DNA of 64,000 nucleotides from DASWED01 sp036394995 (GTDB taxonomy: Bacteria > Actinomycetota > UBA4738 > JACQTL01): the NCBI GenBank assembly GCA_036394995.1, contig DASWED010000111.1, positions 62,001-126,000 on the forward strand, read 5' to 3'. Made by a program: the position numbers and the translations under genes. The notes under the pieces were generated by a model that was given only the letters and a program-made list of their open reading frames with translations, searched no databases and was not told the origin of the DNA. Of this stretch, positions 50,640-58,993 are shown one piece after another. The first letter of the stretch is position 1. Each line of letters begins with the position of its first letter.

Positions 50640-52810
50640 CCGCCGACCCCTTCGTCCGCGAACGACTCTCCGAGGCAGTGGATCACGAACCCGTGGACGT
50701 CGATTCGCACCTGCGGATGGCCATGACCCATGGGCCGACCGTTCGATCTCCCCGCCGCTGGCCGATCGCGGCAGCCGCCCTGCTCGCCACCGGCGCGGCG
50801 GTCGCGTTCGTCGCGTGGACCTTCTTCGCGCACGATGCCGGCCCCGGGCACCGTCGCACCCCGGCGCCGGTCACGTCGGCACCCGGGTCGCCGATGCCAT
50901 CGCCGGCGCCATCGCCGGCGCCCGGCACCTCGAAGATCTCCCTGCCCGATGGCGCGTCCGGGTACCGCCCGCTGGCGTATGGATTCGGGTCGCTATGGGT
51001 GGCGTCGTCGTCCGGCCATTCGGTGACCAGGGTGGACGCCGGCACGAACGACGCGACGACCATCCCCGTCGAGAGCGCGAACTCCCTGGCGGTTGGAGAG
51101 GGATCGGTGTGGGTGCTCGGGGATTCGAGCGTCTTCCGGATCGACCCCGGGACGGATCGCGTGGTCGCGACGATCGATGTCGGCCGGGGTGCACGGTCCA
51201 TCGCCGTGGGAAGCGGCGCCGTGTGGGTCCTCGATTCGAAGCCTGGAGGATCCGTGATGCACCGGATCGACCCGAGCACCGGCCACGAGGTCGCGAGCGC
51301 GCGCGTGAGCGACTATTCCGTCGAGGTCGCGGCCGGCGACGAGGGTGTGTGGCTGCTCGTGGACGTCGACGCGGTGGTCAGATTCGACCCGGAGGCGAAC
51401 CGGGTGGTGGGGGACCTCGTCCCCATCGGGGATCGGGACGACCTCGCGGTGGGCATGGGCGCCGTGTGGGTGGCGAGCCAGTCGTCCGGGGAGCTGACCA
51501 AGCTCGACCCCTCGAGCGGCCGGATCCTGGGCACGATCCCACTGTGTGGGGAGAACGTGGCCTCGGGCGGGGGCTGCGACGTCTGGCTCGGCGATGGGCG
51601 GGTGTGGGTGATGGCCACGCCCTGCTGCGACAGGTTCCCGCGGCTCTGGAGCGTCGATCCGATGAGCGACGAGGTGACCAGGGTTCCCGTGCCGAGGGTC
51701 CCGATCACGCTGTGGGCCGTGGGAGGCGAGTCCCTGTGGTTCACGACCTCGGGGTCCTACCTGTTCCGAACGCTGGTCGCGCCCTCGACGCAGACGCCCG
51801 GTCCCCCTGCCTCGCCCTCGTCCCCGGCGCAGGCCGGCGTCCCCTCGCTCGCCGCGGTCGACTTCGTCGACGAGCAGCATGGATGGGTCGGGGGCGACGG
51901 TGTGGTCCTCGGGACGTCGGATGGCGGCGCGACCTGGAGTCGGGAGTACGAGGGTTCGGCGAACATCGACTCCATCCAGTTCGTCGATGCCTCGCACGGG
52001 TGGGCCCTCGGTGACCACCAGCTGCTCGTCACGTCCGACGGCGGGGCGCGCTGGACGGCCGCATCCGAGCCCGGCGATGGCCTCGCGCAGGTGCAGTTCG
52101 TCTCCGCGGCCGTGGGGTGGGGCATCTCGGGCGGCCTGGGGGCCCAGGGGAGTCCGGTCGTCCACACGCTGGACGGCGGCCGGACCTGGGAGGCCGTGAG
52201 CAGCGCTCCCCTCGCCGACTGGGTCTGCTTCGGGACGGCCTCCGACGGGTGGGTGGCCGCGGGGAAGGACGCGTACCGGACGAGCGACGGCGGTGCGACA
52301 TGGACCCGCGCGTTCACCGCCCCCGTCCGGGGATCGGGATGGACCTCATCGATCGGTTGCGCCGGGCCTGCGGAGGCGTGGCTTCTCACCCGCGGCGGGG
52401 CTGCGATGAGCCAGGAGGCGTACGCGCTGTTCCGAACCGCGGACGCCGGGCAGTCATGGGCCCCGGTGGCGGCGGAGGCGTATTTCCCGGCCTATCCGAG
52501 CATCCATCTGCCGGTGTCGAACACGATCGACTGCTACGCGGGGCCGTTCGAGATCGTGGGGCCCGGTCGCGGGGCGTTCGTGGGGGTGTGTGACCCGATG
52601 GACGTCCCGACCTCGGTATCGAGCTCCTTCGACGGAGGTCGGACCTGGACCCACGTCCGGATCCCCGGCATCGCCGACTATCCCTGGGCCGCGATCGGGT
52701 TCGCCGATGCGACGCACGGATGGCTCGCCGGATCGAACGACGGCCGCGGGGTGCTCTTCGCCACCGACGACGGCGGCCGGACCTGGCGAAGGGTCGACAT
52801 CCGGCTCTGA
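50636..52810 (+). CDS. Membrane-anchored double beta-propeller, putative anti-sigma partner
   Basis: A 724-residue protein: about 43 cytoplasmic residues (PFVRERLSEAVDHEPVDVDS), a membrane helix (WPIAAAALLATGAAVAFVAW), a Pro/Ser linker, then a first propeller of YVTN/virginiamycin-lyase-type blades (SVTRVDAGTNDAT, VFRIDPGTDRVVATIDVG) and a second with Asp-box blades (TSDGGATW, TSDGGARW, TLDGGRTW, SFDGGRTW, TDDGGRTW). Overlap ATGA with the sigma gene. As at 18036, a sensor that holds the sigma factor is inferred; no zinc anti-sigma motif is visible. Confidence 0.75.
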   Translation: MTADPFVRERLSEAVDHEPVDVDSHLRMAMTHGPTVRSPRRWPIAAAALLATGAAVAFVAWTFFAHDAGPGHRRTPAPVTSAPGSPMPSPAPSPAPGTSKISLPDGASGYRPLAYGFGSLWVASSSGHSVTRVDAGTNDATTIPVESANSLAVGEGSVWVLGDSSVFRIDPGTDRVVATIDVGRGARSIAVGSGAVWVLDSKPGGSVMHRIDPSTGHEVASARVSDYSVEVAAGDEGVWLLVDVDAVVRFDPEANRVVGDLVPIGDRDDLAVGMGAVWVASQSSGELTKLDPSSGRILGTIPLCGENVASGGGCDVWLGDGRVWVMATPCCDRFPRLWSVDPMSDEVTRVPVPRVPITLWAVGGESLWFTTSGSYLFRTLVAPSTQTPGPPASPSSPAQAGVPSLAAVDFVDEQHGWVGGDGVVLGTSDGGATWSREYEGSANIDSIQFVDASHGWALGDHQLLVTSDGGARWTAASEPGDGLAQVQFVSAAVGWGISGGLGAQGSPVVHTLDGGRTWEAVSSAPLADWVCFGTASDGWVAAGKDAYRTSDGGATWTRAFTAPVRGSGWTSSIGCAGPAEAWLLTRGGAAMSQEAYALFRTADAGQSWAPVAAEAYFPAYPSIHLPVSNTIDCYAGPFEIVGPGRGAFVGVCDPMDVPTSVSSSFDGGRTWTHVRIPGIADYPWAAIGFADATHGWLAGSNDGRGVLFATDDGGRTWRRVDIRL

Positions 52811-52845
52811 TCGGGCCGCTCCCGGGTCGTGTCGGCCGGCCGGGG

Positions 52846-52851
52846 TAGGCT
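52846..52851 (+). promoter_or_regulatory. -10 box of the nurA-herA unit
   Basis: TAGGCT ending seven bases before the ATG at 52859, no Shine-Dalgarno; the same hexamer precedes the FtsH-like and sbcD genes. Confidence 0.45.
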
Positions 52852-52858
52852 TCGGCCG

Positions 52859-53818
52859 ATGCTGAAGCTGCGCGCCGATCCGTGGATGCCGGACTTCGGC
52901 ATGGGGTTCCAGGCGGCGGTGGAGGACGAGTCGTCGGCCCAGGCCAGCCCGTTCGTCGAGCGTGAGGACTGGTCGGAGGCGCTGTCGGCCGAACCCCCCG
53001 AGGTGCCCGGCGCCGTGTGGTTCGTCGACGGGGTCCGCCGGGTCGAGGTCCGGGTGATCGCCGATGCCGACGGCCGCCGGGTGGCGGGGCTGTTCGGGTC
53101 GCACGCGGTCGGCTCGGTGTGCTCCGATGGGAAGGCCACGTTCGGGGAGCACCGGGTGGGGCGGGTGCTGGTCACGGGCGGGGGCGTGCAGCCCGACCCG
53201 GTCACGATCGACGTGGGCACGGCGACCCTCGCGTTCCAACCGGTGTGCGAACCGGGCGACAAGCCCGAGGCCCCCCTGTTCCGGTTGCAGCAGGAGATGC
53301 GACGGGCGGAGGCCGGCATGGCCGCGAGCCTGGCAGCGGAGTCGGGGCGGATGGTGCTCGTCGACGGGCCGCTCGGTCTGGTGGACCCCACCGAGTGCCC
53401 GGTGGTGGGCGTGGTGAAGCGGTATCAGCACCAGTACCTGGGGCCGGAGGAGGAGTCCCTGATCGCGCGCCTGGAGCCCGGGCAGCGAACGCCGCTGTTC
53501 GGCCTGGGCCTGCCCGACGGGCCCGTCGTGCGGTACTCGTGGTACACGCGGCTGGTGCCGTGGCGGGCGCCCTGGCACGACCACGCCGGGGTGGTGCGGT
53601 GCGAGGTGCCGGCCGGGCTGGGGCTGGCGCAGGCCGTCGAGGTGGCGAGCCGGGTTTCGGCGCTGCTCCCGCGGTATGCCGGGCGGCCGAGCGATCCACG
53701 GGCCCCGCAGAACCTGGCGCCGGTGGGGGGCCTGGAGGCGTGGCTCCGGCACCGGCTGGGGCACGCGGGGATCATCCGGCGGGCCCTGATGGAGCGTCTC
53801 TCCGAGGAGGCGGCGTGA
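52859..53818 (+). CDS. nurA: NurA-type nuclease
   Basis: A 319-residue NurA-fold nuclease, the partner of HerA in DNA-end resection. Metal-binding motifs: WFVDGVRRVEVR with D57, MVLVDGPLGLVDP with D169, the downstream VVGVVKRYQ lysine and PWRAPWHDHAGVV near residues 235-245. NurA proteins are RNase H-like exo/endonucleases that need HerA for translocation. The GTG of herA overlaps its stop (GTGA), strong support for the pair. Close homologues are rare in bacteria apart from some thermophiles and deep lineages. Confidence 0.8.
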   Translation: MLKLRADPWMPDFGMGFQAAVEDESSAQASPFVEREDWSEALSAEPPEVPGAVWFVDGVRRVEVRVIADADGRRVAGLFGSHAVGSVCSDGKATFGEHRVGRVLVTGGGVQPDPVTIDVGTATLAFQPVCEPGDKPEAPLFRLQQEMRRAEAGMAASLAAESGRMVLVDGPLGLVDPTECPVVGVVKRYQHQYLGPEEESLIARLEPGQRTPLFGLGLPDGPVVRYSWYTRLVPWRAPWHDHAGVVRCEVPAGLGLAQAVEVASRVSALLPRYAGRPSDPRAPQNLAPVGGLEAWLRHRLGHAGIIRRALMERLSEEAA

Positions 53819-55512
53819 GCGTCGAGGAGGTCAGCGAGCGGGTCGGGATGGTCCTCGGGACCGAGGACGCCACGCCACTCGAGTTCTGGGTGGGGATCGA
53901 GCCGGGCTCGTACCTCCAGCTGGACGACGCGGTGATCGTGGACACCGAGGTCCCCGGCCGCGGCCCGCTGCGGATCGCCGGGATCGTCCAGGACGTGCGC
54001 GCCCGTCACGAGGGGGCGCAGTTCGACACCGACGTGTTCCTGGTGGACAAGGGCGTGCTGCCGGTGGACACCGCGGTGGCGGCGCAGGTGGTGGCCACGC
54101 GGTTCGAACCGGAGATCTTCGTTCCGCCGATGCCGGGGCTCGCCGCGTTCCGGGCCCGGGGGAAGGACCGCGACGAGGCGCTCTACTTCGACCAGATGGC
54201 TCGCCGGCTGCCCGCGGGGCTCTCCCGGGACGGCGAGCCGATCTTCCTCGACCTCGACTTCCTCGACGGCTCCCGCGGCGCACACGTGAACATCAGCGGG
54301 ATCAGCGGCGTGGCCACGAAGACCACCTACGCGTTGTTCCTGCTGTACGCGCTGTTCCATTCCGACGTGCTCGGGCCCGCGCGGGTGAACACGAAGGCGA
54401 TCGTGTTCAACGTGAAGGGCGAGGACCTGCTGTGGCTGGACCGGGCCAACGCGCGGCTCACCGAACAGGACCGCGAGGACTACGCGCGGCTGGGGCTCCC
54501 GGCGGGTGCGTTCGAGTCGGTCGGGCTGTGGGCGCCGCCCCGAGGCGGCGCCGGGGGCTCGGCTGTGCCCCAGGTGGAGGGCCGGGCCGACGGCGTGCGG
54601 GCCTACTACTGGACCGTGCGGGAGTTCGTCCGGGAGAAGTTCCTGCGGTTCATGTTCGCGGAGGCCGAGGACGAGCGGTCCCAGATCGCCGACCTGGTCG
54701 CGAGGGTGGAGTCGTACCTCGACCGCGAGTGCGAGGACGACCCCGAGCACGACGCCACCGTCGTCCACGCCGGCCACGCCATCCGCTCGTTCGACGAGTT
54801 GTGCGAGGTCATCGAGGCGAACGTCGAGGACGATGCGTCGGCGTGGCGGGGACGGCTCTCCGACGCCACCGTGGCCGCGTTCATCCGGCGGCTCCAGGCC
54901 GCGCGGTTCCGGCTGAACCAGAACCACCTGATCTGGGGGCGCGAGGCCGAGCATCCCGAGCGCCACCGCATCGACTGGGAGTCCACCCAGGTCACGGTGG
55001 TGGACATCCACAACCTCCACGACCGGGCCAAGCGGTTCGTGACCGGCGTGGTGATCAAGCGGCTGTTCGAACACAAGGAGCGGATGGGCCACCGCGAGCC
55101 GCTGCACTTCCTGGTGCTCGACGAGCTGAACCGCTACGCGCCCCGCGAGGGATGGTCCCCGATCAAGGAGGTCCTGCTGGACGTGGCCGAGCGGGGGAGG
55201 TCGCTGGGGATGATCCTCATCGGCGCCGAGCAGACGGCCAGCGAGGTCGAACGCCGGGTCATCGCGAACTCAGCGTTCCGGGTGGTGGGCCGCCTGGACA
55301 CCGCGGAGGCCCAGCGCAGCGAGTACGGCTTCCTCCCGGCGGTGACCCGCGCCCGCGCCTCCATCCTCAAGCCCGGGAGCATGATCCTCCAGCAGCCCCA
55401 CATCCCGATCCCCATCCAGGTCCGCTTCCCGTTCCCCTCGTGGGCCACCCGAGCCGACGAAGCCACGAGCGAAGCATCGGGCGATCCCTTCGCCGCGTTC
55501 CGCGACGAGTGA
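53815..55512 (+). CDS. herA: HerA-like hexameric DNA translocase
   Basis: A 565-residue ATPase of the HerA/FtsK group. An N-terminal HAS-barrel-like domain (residues 20-110, VGIEPGSYLQLDDAVIVDTE) precedes the ATPase: Walker A is the divergent SGISGVATKTTYAL (about 161-174, the usual second glycine replaced), Walker B LHFLVLDELNRYAP near 435, sensor EQTASEVERRVIANSAFRVV, arginine region RSEYGFLPAVTRAR. In archaea HerA-NurA cooperate with Mre11-Rad50; sbcD and sbcC follow within 2.3 kb. The altered P-loop may be a property of the bacterial clade. Confidence 0.82.
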   Translation: MSVEEVSERVGMVLGTEDATPLEFWVGIEPGSYLQLDDAVIVDTEVPGRGPLRIAGIVQDVRARHEGAQFDTDVFLVDKGVLPVDTAVAAQVVATRFEPEIFVPPMPGLAAFRARGKDRDEALYFDQMARRLPAGLSRDGEPIFLDLDFLDGSRGAHVNISGISGVATKTTYALFLLYALFHSDVLGPARVNTKAIVFNVKGEDLLWLDRANARLTEQDREDYARLGLPAGAFESVGLWAPPRGGAGGSAVPQVEGRADGVRAYYWTVREFVREKFLRFMFAEAEDERSQIADLVARVESYLDRECEDDPEHDATVVHAGHAIRSFDELCEVIEANVEDDASAWRGRLSDATVAAFIRRLQAARFRLNQNHLIWGREAEHPERHRIDWESTQVTVVDIHNLHDRAKRFVTGVVIKRLFEHKERMGHREPLHFLVLDELNRYAPREGWSPIKEVLLDVAERGRSLGMILIGAEQTASEVERRVIANSAFRVVGRLDTAEAQRSEYGFLPAVTRARASILKPGSMILQQPHIPIPIQVRFPFPSWATRADEATSEASGDPFAAFRDE

Positions 55513-55556
55513 AGGTCAGCACAAGCGGGCTTCCGTCCGTGAAGGAAGAACGGAGC

Positions 55557-55736
55557 TCAGTGCTGCAGACGCCTTGTTGCGTGCTGCGCCTCGACGGCCA
55601 GGGCCATTGCCTCATCCTCGGGCATGGGATCTCTCGCCCAGAGCCGCTCGAGCAGCTCGAGTTCCCGGCCGCCCGAGATCGGCTCTTCGGTGCTTTGGCC
55701 CTTGGAGTCGCATTCGTCCTGCATCGCCGACATCAT
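55557..55736 (-). CDS. Small hypothetical ORF after the kinase
   Basis: A 59-residue acidic frame starting at tandem ATG codons, ending RLQH. It reads GGRELELLERLWARDPMPED then EAMALAVEAQHATR, amphipathic helices with a regular E/L/A pattern unlike random shadow sequence. It starts 18 bases after the kinase stop on the same strand. No clear ribosome-binding site and no family recognised; an antitoxin-like or accessory peptide are guesses. Confidence 0.4.
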   Translation of the reverse strand: MMSAMQDECDSKGQSTEEPISGGRELELLERLWARDPMPEDEAMALAVEAQHATRRLQH

Positions 55737-55754
55737 CTCAACGAATCGCAGGGG

Positions 55755-57721
55755 CTACGGCTGGATGCGGGCGACCGTGGCATCGCCCTTCGTGATCCAG
55801 ACCGACTGCGCACCGGACGCGGCTCCGGCCGGGCCGATCCCGACCGGGACGATCGCCACGACGCGGTTCGTGAGCGGGTCGATCCGAGCCACCGTTCCGT
55901 CGACGAGCTGGGTCACCCACAACGAGCCGGCCGAGAATGTCATCCCGAACGGAGCCGGGCCGACGTCGATCGCCGCGACGATTCGCCTTGTGACCGGGTC
56001 GATGCGGGTCACCACCCCGTGCCGTTCGCCGCCGTTCGCCACCCACAGTGCCCCGCCGCCGAAGGCCACCGCCACCGCGCCGGCGGGCACCGGGATGGTC
56101 GTCGGGCGGCGGAACGAGAGCGGATCGATCCTGGAGACCGAATCGTCGGCGACGTTCGCCACCCACACGGCCCCGCCGCCGGACGTGATGGCCACGGGGC
56201 CGGCTCCCACTCGGAACGTCCGCAGCGCGCTGAAAGTGCCTCGTTCGATGTCGGAGACGGTGTTGCTGGCGGCGTTCGCGACCCACGCCTCCGACTTGGT
56301 CAAGACCACGCCCTCGGGGGCCCGTCCGAATTCGATGGACCCGATCACTCGGTTTGTCGCGGTGTCGATCTTCGACACGGTCCCGTCGCCGGCATTCGCG
56401 ACCCACACGCGGCTGGCTGTGGCCGCGACCGACTGCGGGTTCGACCCGACCTGGATCGTCGCAACGACGCTGTTCGTGGCGGGATCGATCCGGCTCACCG
56501 TGCCGTCGACGGAGTTGACGACCCACAGCGAACCGGCCCCGAACGTCGCCGCGACGGGGCGCTGGCCGACCGGGATCGTGGCGATGACCGTATTCGGTGC
56601 GGCCGCGTGTCGGCCACCGTGTCGTGACGAGACGAACGCGAGGGCCGCCGCACCGAGAACCGCGATCGCGGTCACCAGGGCGAGGGCGGTTCGAACGCGT
56701 CTCCTTCGGGGACGGACCTGGTGCGTCTCGGAAGGCTCCGTTCGCGGCGGGGGCGGGAGGACCCGCAGAGGCGGTGGCTCGGCGATCTTCGTCCGCGCGA
56801 GCGGCGCCTGATCCACCCGTTCGGTCGGTGCCGTGGACGAGACAGGCTCCTCGCCGGAGGCCTGGATCCCCGACGGCATGAGCGCCTGCTTGGTCGCCTC
56901 CAGCAGCTCGGCGCACGTGGCGAACCGCTGCTCAGGGTCTTTGGCCATGGCCCGCGCCACCACGACGTCGAGTCCGGTCGGGAGCTCGGGCCGCACCGAC
57001 GTGACGGGCGGGGGTTCGTTCTGGAGGTGGCCGTACATCACCCCAGCGTCGGTGGTCTCCGGGAACGGGACCGAGCCCGTGAGGCATTTGAACAGGACAC
57101 AGCCCAGGGAGTAGATGTCGGCGCGGCCATCGAGCTCCTCGCCGCGGAACACCTCGGGCGCCGTGTAGTCGAGGGTCCCCACCAGGTGGCCGGTCCGGGT
57201 GAGCTTCGTGGGGGTCAGGAGCCGCTTCACTAGGCCGAAGTCGGTCAGGAACGCGCGCTCCCGGCCGCCGGCCGTCCGGGAGGGTTCGATCATGACGTTG
57301 CCGGGCTTCACGTCCCGGTGCAGGAGCCCGTGGGCGTGGGCGAAATCGAGAGCCCGGCCCACGGCGGCCATCACCCGGAAGGTTCGGGCCGGGCTCAGCT
57401 TGCCCTCGAGGTCGATGAGCGCGCCCAGGTCGGTTCCCCGGACGTAGCGCATCGCGCTGTAGAGGACGCCGTCGGCCTCCCCGGCGTCTAGACCGGAATG
57501 ATGTTCGGATGCTCCAGGGAGCCGGCCAGGTCGGACTCCCGGATAAACCGCTCCCGGAACTCGGGGTCCTCGGCGAGCTCCGAGGAGAGCACCTTCAGGG
57601 CGGCCTTGCGGGTCGCCATCCGGACGTGCTGCGCGAGGTAGACCGTCCCCATCCCACCGCGCCCGATCAGCCAGTCCACCCGGTAATTCCCCAGGACGGC
57701 GCCAGCCCGAAGCTCGGCCAT
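55755..57721 (-). CDS. Ser/Thr protein kinase with external YVTN propeller, frameshifted
   Basis: Architecture: N-terminal Hanks-type kinase, membrane helix (ALALVTAIAVLGAAALAFV), extracytoplasmic seven-blade propeller (blades like VSRIDPATNSVVATIQVG, VWVANAGDGTVSKIDTATNR). Kinase motifs: GRGGMGTVYLA, AALKVL, HRDVKPGN, DFGLVKRL, APEVF. The frame breaks after LEHPNIIPV at a TAG (57488-57490); one base inserted there gives VYDAGEADGVLYSAMRYVRG and a complete kinase, so a sequencing error or recent lesion is likely. Resembles PknD of Mycobacterium in layout. It sits between herA and sbcD, on the opposite strand. Confidence 0.85.
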
Positions 57722-57792
57722 GTCACGCGGGTTGTACTGCCGAACGACCTCCCGGCGCAATCCCCGGCGCGCAGTGACAGGAATGACAACGG

Positions 57793-57808
57793 TGTGACTT
57801 GGGTCACG
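57793..57808 (+). promoter_or_regulatory. CRP/FNR-like site before sbcD
   Basis: TGTGA-6 bases-TCACG, close to the CRP consensus TGTGAN6TCACA, 26 bases before the sbcD start and in the divergent region with the kinase. Confidence 0.4.
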
Positions 57809-57817
57809 GCGTGGGGG

Positions 57818-57823
57818 TAGGCT
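57818..57823 (+). promoter_or_regulatory. -10 box for sbcD
   Basis: TAGGCT, ten bases before the ATG at 57834; GTGACT 18 bases upstream (57794-57799) is a fair -35. Confidence 0.4.
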
Positions 57824-57833
57824 CGCCGGTGGG

Positions 57834-58988
57834 ATGAAGTTCCTGCACACGGGGGACTGGCACGTCGGGAAGGCCATCCGGGGCCGGTCGCGGATGGACG
57901 AGTTCGAACGGGCCCTGGACCAGGTGGTGGGCATCGCCGTGGACGAACGGGTCGACGCCGTGCTGGTCGCCGGCGACCTGTACGAGCATCGCAGCGCGGC
58001 GCCGGACGCGGATCGCATGGTGTTCGAGTCGCTGCTCCGGCTGCACTCGAACGGCATCCCGGTGGTGGCCATCCCGGGGAACCACGACTCCGCCCTCCGG
58101 TTCGAGGCGTTCGCGGGGTTGCTGAAGGCGGTGGACGTGGACGTGGCCTCCAGGGTGCTGCCCCCGGAGCAGGGCGGGGTCATCGCGCTCGGCTCCCGCG
58201 ACGGGACGCAGACGCTCCGCGTGGCGTGCGTGCCGTTCGTGCCGGAGCGGCGGTTCGGCAGCGCCGTGGAGCTCTTCCAGTCGACCGAGGCGTGGTTCCA
58301 GTCCTACGCCGAGGGGATGGGGAACCTCATGGACGCCATGGCCGCGGGGTTCGAGCCCGACGCGGTCAACGTGGTCCTGGCGCACCTGTTCGCGGCGGGC
58401 GCGAAGCTCGGGGGCGGGGAGCGCGAGGTCACCGTGGGGCTGGACTACGCGGTGCCGGCCTCCCGGCTGCCGGCGAACGCGTCGTACCTGGCGCTCGGGC
58501 ACATCCACCGGCCCCAGCGGATCCCGGGGAGCCGGGCCCCCGCCCGGTACGCGGGATCGCTGATCCAGCTCGACTTCGGCGAGACCGAACAGGACAAGTC
58601 GGTGGCCATCGTGGAGGCGGATCCCGGCCGCCCGGCGAAGGTCCGTGAGGTCTCGGTGACCGCGGGCCGGAGGCTGGTCGACGTCGAGGGCACCCTGGAC
58701 CAGGTCCACATCCGGGCGGCCGACCTCGGCGACGCGTTTCTCCGCGTGTTCGTCGACACCGACGGCCCGGTCCCGGGCATCGCCGACCAGGTGAGAGACC
58801 TCCTGCCGAACGCCGTGGACGTCCACCTCCGGTACGAACGGGACGAAGGGGCCGCGGCGGGCCCGCCGCTTTCCAGCCTGAAGCCGCGGGAGCAGTTCGA
58901 GGCCTACGTCCGGGCGGAGCACGGCGCCGATCCCGACCCGGCGCTCATGGCCGCGTTCGACGAGGTGGCCGAGGCGGAGGAGGGCTGA
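57834..58988 (+). CDS. sbcD: DNA repair exonuclease subunit SbcD (Mre11-like)
   Basis: A 384-residue calcineurin-like phosphoesterase, the nuclease half of SbcCD. The five phosphoesterase motifs are clear: FLHTGDWHVGKAIRGRSRMD, VLVAGDLYEHRSAAPD, VAIPGNHDSALR, VVLAHLFAAGAKLGG and ALGHIHRPQRIPG. The capping domain continues to VDVEGTLDQVHIRAADLGDA. Length is standard. It unwinds or processes hairpins and blocked ends together with SbcC, whose gene starts five bases after its stop. Near HerA-NurA it forms the equivalent of the archaeal Mre11-Rad50-HerA-NurA set. Confidence 0.93.
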   Translation: MKFLHTGDWHVGKAIRGRSRMDEFERALDQVVGIAVDERVDAVLVAGDLYEHRSAAPDADRMVFESLLRLHSNGIPVVAIPGNHDSALRFEAFAGLLKAVDVDVASRVLPPEQGGVIALGSRDGTQTLRVACVPFVPERRFGSAVELFQSTEAWFQSYAEGMGNLMDAMAAGFEPDAVNVVLAHLFAAGAKLGGGEREVTVGLDYAVPASRLPANASYLALGHIHRPQRIPGSRAPARYAGSLIQLDFGETEQDKSVAIVEADPGRPAKVREVSVTAGRRLVDVEGTLDQVHIRAADLGDAFLRVFVDTDGPVPGIADQVRDLLPNAVDVHLRYERDEGAAAGPPLSSLKPREQFEAYVRAEHGADPDPALMAAFDEVAEAEEG

Positions 58989-58993
58989 AGAGA

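Noticed and set aside
57488..57491. Programmed frameshift in the kinase gene
   Set aside because: No slippery heptamer or downstream structure; the break is inside a conserved catalytic-domain segment where regulation by frameshift is unlikely.
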